64,000 nucleotides of DNA from Misgurnus anguillicaudatus (lineage: Eukaryota; Chordata; Actinopteri; Cypriniformes; Cobitidae), in assembly GCF_027580225.2 (NCBI RefSeq), contig NC_073356.2, forward strand, positions 16,893,501-16,957,500. Direction: 5' to 3'. The translations under genes and the position numbers were made by a program. Shown here piece after piece: positions 21,840 through 34,518 of this stretch (positions are counted from its first letter, which is position 1; every line of letters begins with the position of its first letter). The notes beneath the pieces were generated by a model that saw only the letters and a program-made list of their open reading frames with translations, searched no databases and was not told the DNA's origin.

Positions 21840-22446
21840 TAAACCCCATTCACACAGCATTTTGGTCACAGAAAACTTCCATAAAATTGGCAGAGAGGCT
21901 TCTGTGTGAACACAAGCATGTCCCTTAAATGTTCTGGGATCGCTCCCATAGGGAGGACCTAATAACATAAAATTCACGTAAAGCATTCTGTGTGAACAAG
22001 ATGCAGGAACACCGTGTCATCGCAACTGAAGTTATGGTTCCACTTTTTGACACAGGGATTTAAACGCAGATCAACATTCACGGCGAGAAATGTCAACAAA
22101 CTGGACTGAAGGAGAGATCAGGGAGCTTGTCACTATCTGCGCTGAAGCTGGGATCATTCACCAGCATGACAGAACAGCACATCACATGCTCCTTATGATC
22201 TTGTCATAAACTAAAGCACGGGTTTCTCGAAAAAGAAATCACGGAAAATTAGCAAACTTTGGATGCTGTGGAAAAAACCTACCAAGTGCAGGGGTATTTT
22301 ACGAGCCTTTACCGTATGTGTGTAAATGCACGCAGACTTCCGAAAATTTCTGGCAGTTTGAATAACCCAAAAATCGAACGATCCCAGACACATCCCGGAC
22401 GCGTTTTCAGTTTATTTTCCGTAATTTCTGTGTGAAAAGGGCTTTG
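21840..22446. mobile_element. Probable MITE with short imperfect TIRs
   Basis: Left 'aaccccattcacacagcatt' and right 'ttctgtgtgaaaagggcttt' are imperfect inverted repeats. The motif 'ctgtgtgaa(c/a)a' recurs several times. No coding capacity. Confidence 0.5.
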
Positions 22447-22492
22447 GAGAAAACACACATTTGTGTTAATGAGCTTTAATTCAAAATTGTAT

Positions 22493-23297
22493 CACTCTAA
22501 AAACAAACGGTGCTAAATAGCACTAAAATTGGTTCTTGGCTCGTAATCATAGAGGAACCATTTTAAGTGCCATATAGCACCAAGTACCTGTGTAGCACCG
22601 GTGTAGAACCATATTCAGTGTTCCCACACCTTAGTTAACTTAAAATGTAAGGACCTTTCAAGGACTTTCCAGGTTCAATACCCTGAAATTCAAGGACTTA
22701 ATGTGGGGACACATTTCAAGTTAGAGCAAGGTTACATCGTGTTAGCTTTTAAGATACATTGTTACAGTTCCCTTTTGAGGGAACTCGCGCTGCGTCCCTG
22801 CGGTGACACTTTGGGGACACCTCCAGGGGTAAGTGCATCTGAATGTGTATATCAAATTCAACCAATGGTGAGGCTTAACGACAAAGACAGGGTGACACAG
22901 GAGCCAGGAAGTATATTGCTATCTGAAATATTGCAAAAGAAAGCATTACAAGGACGCAGGAAGTATGGCAAGGGAGACGCAGCGTCTCGTTCCCTTCTCA
23001 GGGAACAACAGTTACACACGTAACCAGAGACGTTTTCATGTGTCAAACACAACTATGCAAAAAATCATTTTGGTATGAATCAACATTCGCATACAGAAGA
23101 TATAAGCATTTAAAGCGAACAGTTCAGCACGTGTGCTTAAAAAGTTTAGAATTTTTTATGATATTATCCTACACTACACAAGGAATAATATGGATTTTAT
23201 TGGAACTTCTTGCATAAAATAGATTCAAGCATTTTCAATAGGTGCTATAGCACTAAAACTAGTTCCTCTATGATTACAAGCCAAGAACCACTTTTAT
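22493..23297. mobile_element. Composite of nested repeats (GGTGCTA...TAGCACC family)
   Basis: The left arm has 'ggtgctaaatagcacta' and 'cttggctcgtaatcatagag'. The right arm (23243-23297) is its inverse: 'ctctatgattacaagccaag'. Between them is other repeat sequence, including 'aaggactttccaggttcaat' (about 22625-22710) and the element at 22764-23020. Confidence 0.6.
22764..23020. mobile_element. Inner MITE, TIR GTTACAGTTCCCTTTTGAGG
   Basis: Left end gttacagttcccttttgagggaactcgcg. The right end is the inverse (cgttcccttctcagggaaca...gttac). 'gctgcgtcc/gacgcagcg' are paired inside the arms. A frame of 106 codons across it has no recognisable domain and is a shadow. Confidence 0.65.
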
Positions 23298-23931
23298 AAA
23301 ACTAGCCCTGTTTCAACCTACCAGGATTGCTTGGTATCAATCAGTTTAAATCATCACAGGTCCAATAAGATCCAGGGAATGTTTAGTAAATCCACCAGGG
23401 TTTTGGCACCGGAGGCACGTGTGTGAATATACTGAGTGGGACTGTGTGCCATCCATCATTCTGTTAATATAGTCACCAAAGAGGATTTCTCATGTGAGAT
23501 ATCACACCAACACAAACCAGGCTGCTTTCATCAAAATATTGCAGGCAGCTGATACATTTTTGTAATCTGTTTTGTAAACTGTTTTGCGAAATACTGCTAA
23601 ACAGATCTCAGCGGTGCGGTTTCAGAATAAACAGAGATGCCAACCACTGTTTACTCCAGCCACTTATTATGTTGATAAACGGTTTCAAATAAATGAGACT
23701 TTCTGTATTCCAAGAAGAGACAGCATGGTGAAGCAGCTGGGTCAGGTGTTCCCTGACATGTGTCCTCTTGTTAGACTCAGATTTGTATTTTGTGATGGCT
23801 GATGAAAGTATTTATTATTCCTATGATTTAGTTTGATTATGATTTGATGTTTTTTCTTCAATAAAATGAATAGGCGACATGACACAAAAAATTATGTCAA
23901 TCAACATATATTTTATGTTACTTTAACTTAA
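23298..23931. other. Intergenic, nothing recognised
   Basis: No exon with splice signals, no mobile-element termini. Confidence 0.4.
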
Positions 23932-24825
23932 AGGATTAGTCAATTTTCTTTAAAAAAATCCAGATAATTTTCTCACCACCATGTCATCCAAAATGTTGAT
24001 GTCTTTCTTTGTTCAGTCGAGAAGAAATTATGTTTTTTGAGGAAAACATTCCAGGATTTTTCTCATTGTAATGGACTTTAATAGACCCCAACAAGTAACA
24101 GTTTTATTGCAGTTTAATATTGCAGTTTCAAAGAACTCTAAATGATCCCAAACGAGGCATAAGGGTTTAATCTAGCGAAACGATTGTCATTTTTGACAAG
24201 AAAAATAAAAATATGCACTTAAAAATCACAACTTCTTGTCTATCTCAGATCCTGTGACGCGCCAGCGCTACCTCACGTGATTGCGTAATGCCGTGAAAAG
24301 GTCACATGTTACATATATGAAACGCACATTTGCTGACCATTTTAAACAATAAACTGACACAAAGACATTAAGTAGTATCATTCCACATAAAACAACGTCG
24401 GAACGGTCCTCTTTCTCCACACTTGTAAACACTGGGGCGTAGTTTCGATACGTCATCCATGACCTCTTGACATGATGACGTATTGCGTGAGGTCGCACTG
24501 GCGAGAAGACATAGACGAGAAGTTGTGGTTTAAAAGTGCATATTTTTTATTTTTCTTGTCAAAAATGACAATCGTTTCACTAGATGGGACCCTTGTGCCT
24601 CGTTTGAGATCGTTTGGAGTCCTTTGAAACTGCAATTTTGAACTGCATTGGGGCTGTTGAGTGTTGGGGTCCATTGGAGTCCATTGGGATGGGAAAAATC
24701 CTGGAATGTTTTCCTCAAAAAACATGGTTTCTTCTCGACTGAACAAAAAAAAAGACATCAACGTTTTGGACGAGATGATGGTGAGTAAATTATCTGGATT
24801 TTTTTTAAGAAAATGGACTAATCCT
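23932..24825. mobile_element. Uninterrupted AGGATTAGTC/AGGAATATTCC long-TIR MITE, 894 bp
   Basis: TTAA at 23928-23931 and 24826-24829. Arms of roughly 250-300 bp are inverse to each other (for example 'ccaccatgtcatccaaaatg' at the left, its inverse near 24755-24785; 'gacaatcgtttc' likewise). Same family as 16147-17788; it supplies the empty site for the insertion there. Confidence 0.88.
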
Positions 24826-24829
24826 TTAA

Positions 24830-25223
24830 CTTGTTTTTAAACAACTTATTGTTAACAAATTTAAAATAGTAGGTTGAAATGACTTGCAAAACATTTTTTT
24901 GCAGTGTGTTTAAAATAGAGTTGGTTATGAATTTAAAAAATATAGTATTAAGGTTAATGTTTTTATTTATGTTTTTTTTATATTGAAACAGCTGTATCCA
25001 GTAGCCTTTACTTAAAATTACTTTCCTTTACAATCAGTTTGCCTATATGGGATCAATGAATGAAATCCATGTTGGATTTTTGGAAATGTGCTGGAGATGA
25101 CCTGCAGTACAGCAATTTATTGCTTACACCATATGTGTAGTATATTTATCAAGCACAGATATACATACAGTGAATCTGTTGCTCTTATATCTTGGATCCT
25201 AATTAAAGCTTTCTGCAGTTGTT

Positions 25224-25225
<2 letters not shown>
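24830..25225. other. Intergenic, nothing recognised
   Basis: AT-rich, no features seen. Confidence 0.4.

Positions 25226-25271
<46 letters not shown>
25226..25271. repeat. (TC)n microsatellite
   Basis: Nearly pure CT/TC run. The 118-codon frame that crosses it is low-complexity. Confidence 0.95.
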
Positions 25272-25272
<1 letters not shown>

Positions 25273-26546
25273 AGAAATTCAGTGTGGTGAAGCTGGTGAT
25301 GTGCCTTTCATTCTACCAAATAAACAACCAGACAGAGGTCATAAATCAATAAGGCTACGTCTGGTTTCCCCACCGCTGCCGTCTCTCCACCAAACATTAA
25401 TGAAGGAAGGGGGCTGTATAAAAAACAGAGCAAAAGCGAGCTAAAAGAGAAATGGAGAAAAAGAAAGAGAAGGATTGGAGGTGAATAAGTGCAGCTGACG
25501 ACCAGAGAAGTGACGGGACACACCTGAGCTCCTGCCTATGATTTATAGTGCTGGAGAGACAAGCCGGTGTTAAGTACCTGAGTTCCTGCGCAATTTATAG
25601 CTCCTGCCGCTCTCTCCCCCCATCCCCGTATCTGTTGTCCCCCCACCGCGGTCTTCCCCAGCTGTTCCACACCTGGACGTGGGCCCGGGAGAGAAACGAG
25701 CCATCCATCTCTCACAGGCCACAGAGGGAGAAGTGGGTGAGCGAGAGTGCCCAGCAGGTGCTCTGTGGAGCTCGGATGGAGGGAAGGTTTTGAAAACACG
25801 CAGCATTAAATGTTGCTCGGGTCTCTGTACGAAATGTGGCACATCTCTTTATCAGCCCCCAAAATCATATTTCATCATCGCCATAGCCGAAATTCCAATG
25901 CGGTCTCTAAAACGAATAAAGCGCCTCTTTTTGATGAGGTGTGATAAAAGTGGCCCCTACTGGAATGGCAATTCGTGTGGATGGCCGATGTCACCGAATG
26001 TAAGATTGATTTTTCAGTAAATTAAATTTTTTATAGCATTGAGACTTAAAGAGGCACCTTATGTTCGTGTGGGGATACCACCCAAGCCTCTTGGATGATT
26101 TGGAATCATGCGTCTGAAAAACATTAATTCCAGCTACGGGGATGAGAGCAGAGGAGCAAGACATGTCGAGATTGGCATAGCATCGGTCCTTTCACACCCT
26201 CCCTGATCAATCTCACATCAGAGATGACATCTGTAACCCCTAGTGAGACAGATCCTTTCTAACATGATATGCTTCATTCCTCACCTGCTCACAGAGAGAG
26301 ATGGATGATCTCATTTAATAAAAACTCAGAGGATTCGTTAGATTTTTATATTCTCTTCAGGAGATGTGAGTGGTGCTTGACTGTGTGGTTGCCAGTGAGT
26401 GGATTTAAGTGTATTGCTGTTTGGTAGCTAAAGTCTTCTGAGAAGTTGGGTTGGTGGTTGCTAGGTGTTATCTTAATTTTGGTACCTAGATATGACTCGG
26501 GTAAGTTTACACAACAACAATTGTAGTAAAATTGGAAAATGTTTTG
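25272..26546. other. Repeat-poor intergenic block (candidate regulatory sequence)
   Basis: About 25272-26350 lacks the local transposon families and is GC-balanced. Several overlapping 80-113 codon frames lie on both strands, but none has a domain, splice context or composition typical of coding sequence. May contain conserved non-coding elements; inference only. Confidence 0.4.
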
Positions 26547-26930
26547 AGAATTTCAACGTATTGGCTAAGGGTGTCACGATTTCGATTTTAAATCGAAATC
26601 GGTCGAAATTAAGTCACTACCGCGAACTTCGAATTAAAAAATGGAATCGCTGATGCTGCCACACCCCCATATCACACCCGGTTGCCTTGCCAGTCGAATA
26701 GAGGATTTGAAGAATCGTGACACCCCTAGTATTGGCTAATTCGTATTAATTCATACGAAGTGAATCGTACAAAAACATACGATTGTCATAAAAAGCAATA
26801 ATGAAACCTCACCCCTAATTCCAACGTCACAGGGACAAAAGCAAATCGTATAAAAATGTACAAATGTGGTTGTATGATAAATATGATTTATCCACCTCAT
26901 AAAATATGTAAAAAACAATTGCCATAAGAT
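26547..26930. mobile_element. Partial copy of the 4999-5417 MITE, split by a hAT
   Basis: 'ttggctaattcgtattaatt', 'gtgaatcgtacaaaaacata' and 'aaatcgtataaaaatgta' match the interior of 4999-5417. The terminal CAGCCTGATCTCAC ends are missing, so it is truncated. It is interrupted by 26566-26728. Confidence 0.65.
26566..26728. mobile_element. 163-bp hAT MITE with perfect 8-bp target duplication
   Basis: TIRs TAAGGGTGTCACGATT and AATCGTGACACCCCTA. Octamers gtattggc at 26558-26565 and 26729-26736 are identical. The left arm has palindromic 'tcgattttaaatcga'. Related in end sequence (TA.GGGTGT.ACGA) to the element at 1781-2857. Confidence 0.92.
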
Positions 26931-27113
26931 AGCGTTCTGTCAACGCTTTAAAGTTGCAATGAAATTGAAATGAAAAACTATATATATATTTTTTAATTTT
27001 GTGGTATTATTAACAAATGACTTATCTGTGAGCTTCATTATTTTTAAAAAAACTTAGTGTGTGCTCATAATCTTTAATCAAAAATGCAAATCTCCTCCTC
27101 TCCTCAAAACGAT

Positions 27114-27853
27114 AGGTGTGTTCGACATCGGCTGTGGCTGGATGTAACCGATCGGCGAGATTAGCCGCGTGCAGGCGGGGAGGAGCTGAAAACGGAGACG
27201 TGAGGTCGGACGCGCTGTGGTTCCCGTAGTTTGCTGCATTTACGTCAGGCATGGCTGACCACGTGCCGTTTGCTTGCTTTGTCGCATTAAACATGATTTG
27301 TAAGATGTAAACTACATAAAAAGTGAATTATGCTGTTTTGAATGTCCGTGTATGAGCATGAGTGGAACTGAAGAGGCTTACAGCATCTGTTTTTACAAGA
27401 ATAAAGTTCAACATAAGCATATATTATTTAAATACCAATGTTGTGGGGTCTACATTTTTTTATCCATTTTATTTTGATGAAGATGACACAATATAACATC
27501 GCGACTACATGAAAAGAGCTTTAACTGTTATAAAAATACAGATTTGTGAGCATTTGTGGAACTGAGGGCGTGAAAATACACACGAAACACACGTGATTGT
27601 TGTCATGTGGTGAATCCGACCAATGGTGAAACAGCTGTGTCGTCATTACAGCCCGTGCAGCTCCTCTTCGGGAACTGCGCTGGCTAACTCAGGTGGCTGA
27701 TCTCGAACCGCTCTCGCGGTACTTAAAAACCATATGACACAATCACGTGCCTGCAGCGCCAGCTTAAGTCGGACAGAAATACTAACCGGAATGCACTGCT
27801 TCAAGTCAGCCGCCGATCGGTCTGCGCAGCGCCGCATGAAGTCGAACACACCT
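27114..27853. mobile_element. TIR element AGGTGTGTTCGAC, 740 bp
   Basis: Left AGGTGTGTTCGACATCGGCT; right ...atgaagtcgaacacacct. Includes 'gaaccgctctcgcggtactt' and 'gatcggtctgcgcagcgccg', which reappear beside the lrrc69 start (51340-51480). No transposase frame. Confidence 0.75.
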
Positions 27854-28358
27854 GATCTCTCTTCACTTCCGGTCATATGGTATGGCAGGTGGGCGGGGTC
27901 CGGGAGAAGATCACAGCAATTAGCAATTAGCAACACAACCCAACTTCAAACGATCCAATCAGATCTCGATGGACAAATTCAAATCCAGCCCTGCCTTATT
28001 TCATTTCAGAAGCCATTTCTTTCGGATATACGTCACCACGGGGAAAATAAGGCAATCGCTACTTCCATTTCATGGCGACTTTAACAAATTTCTGTTTTTG
28101 TGATTGACACTGAAACGATAATGGTGTTGTTTTCAAAAACGTGCACTTTGAAACTCAATTTCAACTGTTTGCATTTTCAGTACCGCTAAACGCCATTGTC
28201 ATGTAAACAGGAAAAATGTATTAAAGGTTTACTGTTTTGGTTGAAATCGTTGTTGAGTAAACGTAGCCTCAGTGTAGCCCATCACCCCTTTATTGTCCAC
28301 TATGTGTTGTAATTTCACTAATTCAATGTAATCACTTCATAAATATCAACCTCATGAT
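27854..28358. other. Intergenic with repeat fragment
   Basis: 27965-28085 is related to 13095-13220; otherwise nothing recognised. Confidence 0.4.
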
Positions 28359-29534
28359 TTAAAGGAAAACCCCACCATTTTTCAATATTTCACTATGTTC
28401 TTACCTCAACTTAAGACGAATAAATACATACCCATCTTTTTTCAATGCGTGCACTTCATTTTTAAAAGAATCCACCAAACACTTTCATGTTTTCCTTATT
28501 TAAAGACTGTTACAAGAGTAGTTACATGAGTAAGTGGGTCATTCTATGAAAATGGTGGGTTTCCTGTCCCAGCCCCAACCACCAGGAAAAACACTTAAAA
28601 TTGTCAGATAATGACACAAAATATGTTTTTTGTTTTGATTGAAGTGTTTTATTATTAATAAAACATATGTAAGACAGTTATATTGCAAACCATTTTTTAT
28701 ATATATTGTAGAACACAGTCAGTACCATGAAATTGGCTTGTCCCTCAGGTCAGGAGTCGTGGTTTAGTGACATATTTTGAGTTAAAAAATATATTATTCT
28801 CCTCCTTTAAATGTCAAAATACAAAGGTAAGTAGTACAGTTATTTAGTAGACTACTTAAAAAAACTAAAATATCAACTAAATATTATAAATAATTTACAG
28901 GGAATACCTGTCCCCCAATTTCATGTCACTGGTGTTACAATTTATAAAAAACACCACTTTGACCACTTTGAAAAAAATCAACATCCTTGCCAACTTCTTC
29001 CTGGGTCAAACATTCATTGTAGGCATGGTTGTTTTGAAAAGCACATAGTGAGTGTGCACTCTCTCCTCATCTTTTAGCAATTTGATAAATAATTTGAATG
29101 ATAATTTCATGCGAGGACTTAAGATGTGTCAGTTTATAGTAAGGGGAAAGGAAATTTTATTAATATAATTTTTCAAATTGCATGATTAAGTGATTTATTT
29201 ACAATTTAAGAAGTGTGGTTTGAGCTACTGTGGCCACAATCTTAGATATGCCATTGTGTCTGCAGATTTGTCACTGGTGTTATCGTCACTGGTGTTACTG
29301 TTGCTGCTTTCATAAGCAAGCATTTTAAGGATATCATCATTCAATTTTGATCACTCAACCTCAATTATTTCTAATGTTACAACAACAAACACAATGGTAG
29401 AAATAGAAAAAGGTCACACAATAGAACTTTACACATGCCTGTTTAAAGTAAATTATTACTAATCAAGACAATTTCTTAATATTACATTTACTTTTTCTGT
29501 CATTGATTATGTATGCAAATAAAATAGTCAAAAG

Positions 29535-29974
29535 TGTCAGGGTCCCGAATGTTATTAAGTGTATTTTGTCTTGTTTCTGGTGCCGGGATCCTGACACCCC
29601 CGTATCCGTGTTCTGCGTCTGTGTGGAGAGTCATGTGGTCTGTGTTTATGTTTTGTGTACCGCATGCTCTCCTGTCTTTAGTCTTGACCCTGCCCCCTTG
29701 TTTCCTTGTTAACTCTTGATTAGTTAATTCCCTCCACCTGTTTGTCATTGTTCCCTAGTTTAGTTTTCCCTATTTAAAGCCCTTGTGTTTGCTGTCCTGT
29801 GCCGGTTCATTGTGTATCGTATGATACCGTCTCATGTGTGCTTTGTCTGTCTTGTCATGATTATTTTCTAGTTATTGTCATTGTTTGCCCCCTCGAGGGT
29901 ATTTATGGTTTAATAAACGTCTTTAAGTTATGAGCTGTCTGCGATTGGGTTCTATCCACCTCCACACCCTGACA
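29535..29974 (+). mobile_element. Solo LTR, 440 bp
   Basis: Starts TGTCAGGGTCCCGAATG and ends CCACACCCTGACA. It carries a TATA-like 'cctatttaaagcc' (about 29769) and AATAAA (about 29912) in LTR order. Flanking pentamers aaaag and aaaat match 4 of 5. No internal retroelement sequence, so recombination between two LTRs is inferred. Confidence 0.75.
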
Positions 29975-30146
29975 AAAATACATTCTGGGAAGCCTGAATT
30001 GTCATCTAAAATATAGGTAACATCAGGGACAAAAAAGCAACACAAGCTTTTTTAATGTAATGTAGCCCATTTTTTATGTAATGTAGTAAAAATATAAAAA
30101 TACATTAAGCTGTCATTTAAGTTGATTTATAATGTTAAGAGGTTAA

Positions 30147-30352
30147 ATGCAGAGTCCACGATGTTTGAAAGCCAATGTTGATATTTGAAATCACCCAAAC
30201 AAACACGCCTCTACCCCAATAGAATCTGGACCTTCTGTTGATAGACCCGCCCCACACATATGCAACCCGGCATTTGATTGGCTATAAGTGTGTTTTGGTA
30301 GTCGGCCCGTCTCCTTTTCCAACGCGTTTTTCAAACATCGTGGACTCCGCCT
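30147..30352. mobile_element. 206-bp MITE with TTAA flanks
   Basis: Ends ATGCAGAGTCCACGATGTTT and its inverse (aaacatcgtggactccgcct). TTAA at 30143-30146 and 30353-30356. Lies inside the middle element. Confidence 0.85.
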
Positions 30353-30916
30353 TTAACTATTATCTGACTGTAAGTTTTGGTATAAAAAGAATTCCATTTT
30401 TAAAAAGTTGTCTGTTCAAAAAGCCACCATTTTCATAGAATGACCCAAGTATGGTGGCACAAAATAAAATGTGGCGATTTTTTTTAAGCGGATAAAAAAT
30501 GAGAACTATATTGTATGGCGAAAGAGCACTTAGTTGGCAGCACTTTGACCTTGGCACGCAGTCTCAAACTTCCGTCAATATTCAAACTTCCATCAATATT
30601 ACTGCGCCCGAGGTCGAAGTGCTGCAAACTAAGTGCTCTTCCACCACACAATATAGTTCTCATTTTTTATCCACTTAAAAAATCACATTTTATTTTGTGC
30701 CACCATATTTACTTGTGTAACTACTCATCATGTAACAGTCTTTAAATAGGGAAAACATGGAAGTGTTTGATCCTAAGGAATAAATAGGGCTAGGCTAAAT
30801 GCTAACACATTCACAACACGCTGTACAAAGATTAAGTGAATGCATTGAAGATAGGTATGTATTAATTAGTCTAAGTTGAGGTAAGAACATGCTGAAAAAC
30901 TGGTGTTTTCCTTTAA

Positions 30917-31285
30917 GTTTTCATTAATGTATATAACTTTATAAGATTAGCTCTCAATATATCATCTTTACTACCTTATCAATACGAGCCAAATCTAATC
31001 CAGAAAATGCAGATGGCCAAGCGAATCAATCAACTTTGCCAGCGCGGCTTGAGCAGAGCATAACAGATCGGTAAGGTAAAGATGCTAAAACATTAAAATC
31101 ATGTCTGCATTTGTGATCGTAGAAACGACAAACAATAAGTGTTACTCTGCACTGCACAAAATGGTTTATTCAGTAGTAAATTCTTTAAATATGAAACATA
31201 GACTACTACAGGCCCAGGAAGTAAACTGCCTGTTTGTTGTTGTCCTAGAAAAGAGATTTAAGTTGGAAACGATAACTCGCCTCAT
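30917..31285. other. Intergenic, nothing recognised
   Basis: No exon or termini seen. Confidence 0.4.
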
Positions 31286-31287
31286 TA

Positions 31288-32097
31288 GCTACGTTTACAT
31301 GGACACATTTTGCCTCCATCGGATTAAAATCCTTCTGATTAATAAATCTTATCATAGCGTTTACATGAACACTTAATAATGTGATCGGATTGATGTGCGT
31401 GTTTATATGACACAAGATTTACATCAGATTTGATCATTTGACATGCGCACATTGCACAAATATAGTTTCACGCTGTTTCAAGATTTGCTTTGTGCCTCAC
31501 TGATTATAAAGCAGCAGCAAAAACACCCACTCACGTGTGCCCAAAAAGCGTATTTTACCTCACGCGGTGCTGCAGGGACCGTTCGCGAGAGCGAGTCCAA
31601 ACACACGCGTTTGTGGATCAGAGAATAAATCATGGACTGACCGGACAACGCTGTCTTGTATCACTTTATGGGAATTGGAAGGATAATAGGAACAAGATTA
31701 ACAAGACAATCACTTCTTTTGACTTCCTTCAACAAAACAAACTCAAGTTATTTGCGTCACATGTCATTATGGCAATTCTACGTCATTGCACGTGTGCATA
31801 TGCTCCACACTCCCGTCCTGTAGGTGGCGGAAATGCGCCTTTCAGTGGGTTTGCCAACCGGCATTAAAAAAAAAGAAAAGATGGCACATGCGCAGAGCAT
31901 CCCAGTTTCAGTTATCCATCCGATCAAGTGTATACATGTCATTTTGAGCGGATTACAAACGGTATAAACCTCCCCTAACAAGCGGATTAGATTTTTAATC
32001 AGATTGGCACTTTTTAGTCCGATTGAGGTGTTTACATGGAGCATTTTTATTCAGATTGATCATTTAAACGGATTACAAATGTCCATGTAAACGCAGC
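31288..32097. mobile_element. TIR element GCTACGTTTACATGGAC, 810 bp
   Basis: Left GCTACGTTTACATGGACACA; right ...gtccatgtaaacgcagc. TA dinucleotides flank both sides (31286-31287, 32098-32099). Further internal copies of 'gtttacatg(g/a)a' occur. 'ggattaaaatccttctgatta' on the left mirrors 'ttaatcagattggcac' on the right. No transposase frame. Confidence 0.75.
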
Positions 32098-32210
32098 TAT
32101 TGTTTGCTTTGGGATTTATACTTTTTGCATATCGTTAACGTGTACTAATACACACTTACACACCAAAGGAAATGTAAAATGGTGAATCGGAAAATTGGTG
32201 CTCTTTAAAG

Positions 32211-32575
32211 TTCCACTGTGTAGGTTTTTAGCAGCATTTAGCGGTTAGGTTCTAAATTGCAACAAACGGCTCAGTCCATTCGAAATGGATAGAGAAGCTA
32301 CTGTAGCCCCCACAGGACAAACACATCATCGTCTGGGAGAATGTAGTGAAAAACAAGCTCTATAGAGCAGTTTGTCGGTTTAGGGCTACTGTAGAAACAT
32401 GACGGCAACTTTCACGTATGGAGACCCGATGTGTATGTATGATAAAAACAGCTCATTCTAAGGTAATAAAAACAATACAGTTCATTATATAAGGTCTTTA
32501 TACACCACTGATAATATAGTTATGTACATTATATTGCATTTCTGTCAAGAGATTCTTCTAAAAGTTACACATTGT
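32211..32575. mobile_element. Dispersed repeat (AAGTTCCACTGTGTAGG), full-length copy
   Basis: Left 'aaagttccactgtgtaggtt'; right 'aaaagttacacattgta'. The reverse-orientation relative at about 45078-45568 carries an insertion. Contains 'acagctcattctaaggtaat', the empty site for that insertion. Confidence 0.65.
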
Positions 32576-34515
32576 ATGTATTGAAAAACGAAATCATCAA
32601 ATTTGATGAGCATGTAACGTAAGATATAACGTTGCGGCAAATACATATGTACATGTAAACAGTGTTGCTTACTAATGCAGCTTTATTCAACATTTACCTA
32701 ATGAATATAAGATAAATGTCTGACACAACAGTCCATGTAAATAAGACTATACGCCAACTAAACTTATCACCCCTAGGGCCGGTTGTAACTGCACCCTCAA
32801 TGACATGCTTGCCTTTATCATGCAGATTTACTTCCCTTCTATAATATCTTCAATATATTTTGTTTTTCATTCCCTGAGCTTCCTCCAGCAGCCGGCACTA
32901 TAGCTGGATTCAGCCAGAGGAGCACAACTCATCCCCACACTACATCCCAACCATTCATCTGTAATGAGTGATCTAAAACAAATGTTTGATCAAGCTGTTC
33001 CACTGTATTATTCAGCTCTGCAAAAGACCTGACACGTTTGACATAACGCATTTGCCTCTTTAATTATATAGATCCAGAAAAATATTTACAGATGGTCTTT
33101 CTCTGAATCAGAGAGAGTGATTTATACGGATTATGATGAGGAGGTTCATGTCTCCTTGACTGGATTTGTCTGTTACACTAATCGTTTGGATGACAGATCT
33201 TTTATGTATCAACTCAGACGTTTCTATACTAGAACTGCTTAGGAACTCATTGATGTCAAGGAGAAATAACTTAGATATTAAAGAGATTTTTCTTTCTTTT
33301 GGACCAAACAAGAATGTTGGTGAGCAGACCCAGTAAATAGCAGAATAAAGACTCATTTACACACATTTTACATTATGATCTTCACCAGATGCTTTTATCC
33401 AAAGCGACTTACAAATATTAGGAAAACAATAAAGCGAGGTTTTTTAGATAGAACAGCAACATCTGGGATTTAACAGTGTTGAAAAATCTGGTATTTTCGT
33501 TACGCTGCCAGTTCTTAACCAGACAGGCTAAATGGCCCGTCCCATGGGTCAACCTGCTGTTTCACAGTCTTCATTGTCTCATTGTAGAAGTGTTCCTTGC
33601 ATTAACAGAGCAGAAGCATTAATGGTTGGGTTGAGAGGGTTGACTTAAGCCAGGTGCTTCAATTAGGCTGGCTGGGTTCCAGCTCATGCGGCTGCAGCGC
33701 CGCCCGTCACCAGCCATCCCAGTGCTTTACCCATTCACACACAGCTGCTGGAACGGACTCAACCTCCCCATATGCTGCATTAGAAGAACTGCGTAAGGTT
33801 TAATGGTACCGAATAAGATTTAGTAATGCATATTCCCTTATCACTTTAAATTTCATATAGCACGTGGTGTGAAAAAAAATGATAGTATGATAGATAGTGT
33901 GTGACCTTACAGTTTTGTAGTAATGATAGAGAATATGCATTCCTGTGTGATATTGGACTGTGTGTAAGCTTGTTTTTTACAGTATGTGCACACATACTGC
34001 ATGAGCCAGACATCTGGCTATGTGATAGGGCAAGTGTAACATATGACAGGGCTGTGACTGATGCTGTGGTAGAGAGAGAGAGAGAGATTAATGAATACAT
34101 CGGACAAATTCCTCAAGGACGTTGCTCCTGTCCCTTCATATGAAACAGATGTTGAGCCAGTGGAGGTAGAGCGCCGCAGGCACGGCATGTTCCAGAAAAA
34201 TCCCATGTACAGATGCCTCCACCTGGGTCGGGCTGGTGTCAGCTGCCTCTCATACTGAGCATGTTCCCAAGGCCATGTGAGCCACTATAGAGTAATGGAA
34301 AAAGCAGCACCAAATCTGCCAATGGTTACTTAAAATCGCTGTAGAGTCAGATATTAAATGTGTTTGTGCAGTTTGTGACACCACCGAAAAAATTTGATAT
34401 TAAACACCCAGACAATTTTGAAAGATAAAAACACCAAATAGGTAAAGTTGGCAAAATCTTGGGAAAACATTCACATTCCAAGCGACTTGTGTTGCTTGTC
34501 TCTTTTAAAGAGGTC
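32576..34515. other. Intergenic, mostly unique
   Basis: No exon recognised. A short (GA)n run is at 34070-34088. Confidence 0.4.
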
Positions 34516-34518
34516 GTT

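Larger units (their letters stand above)
28536..30446. mobile_element. Middle element, TIR GGGTCATTCTATGAAAATGG, 1.9 kb
   Basis: TIRs GGGTCATTCTATGAAAATGG and CCATTTTCATAGAATGACCC. AAGT lies at 28532-28535 and 30447-30450, while other copies of the outer element have one AAGT there ('taagtatggtg' in reverse at about 61727), so a 4-bp duplication is supported. Superfamily not assigned. It contains a solo LTR and a small MITE; no transposase is visible. Confidence 0.85.
28363..30912. mobile_element. Outer element of a four-part nest (AGGAAAACCCCACC, TTAA-flanked)
   Basis: TTAA at 28359-28362 and 30913-30916; ends 'aggaaaacccc' and '...gtgttttcct'. The arms share 'atgttcttacctcaactta' with its inverse near the right end. 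Related fragments are at 40886-41291, 43447-44376 and 61474-61962. Its own sequence is about 640 bp; the remainder is the insertion 28536-30446. Confidence 0.85.

Noticed and set aside
25088..26020. Cluster of 80-118 codon frames on both strands
   Set aside because: Overlapping frames in a GC-balanced, repeat-poor block with a TC microsatellite; no domain, no consistent strand, no splice-bounded exon.
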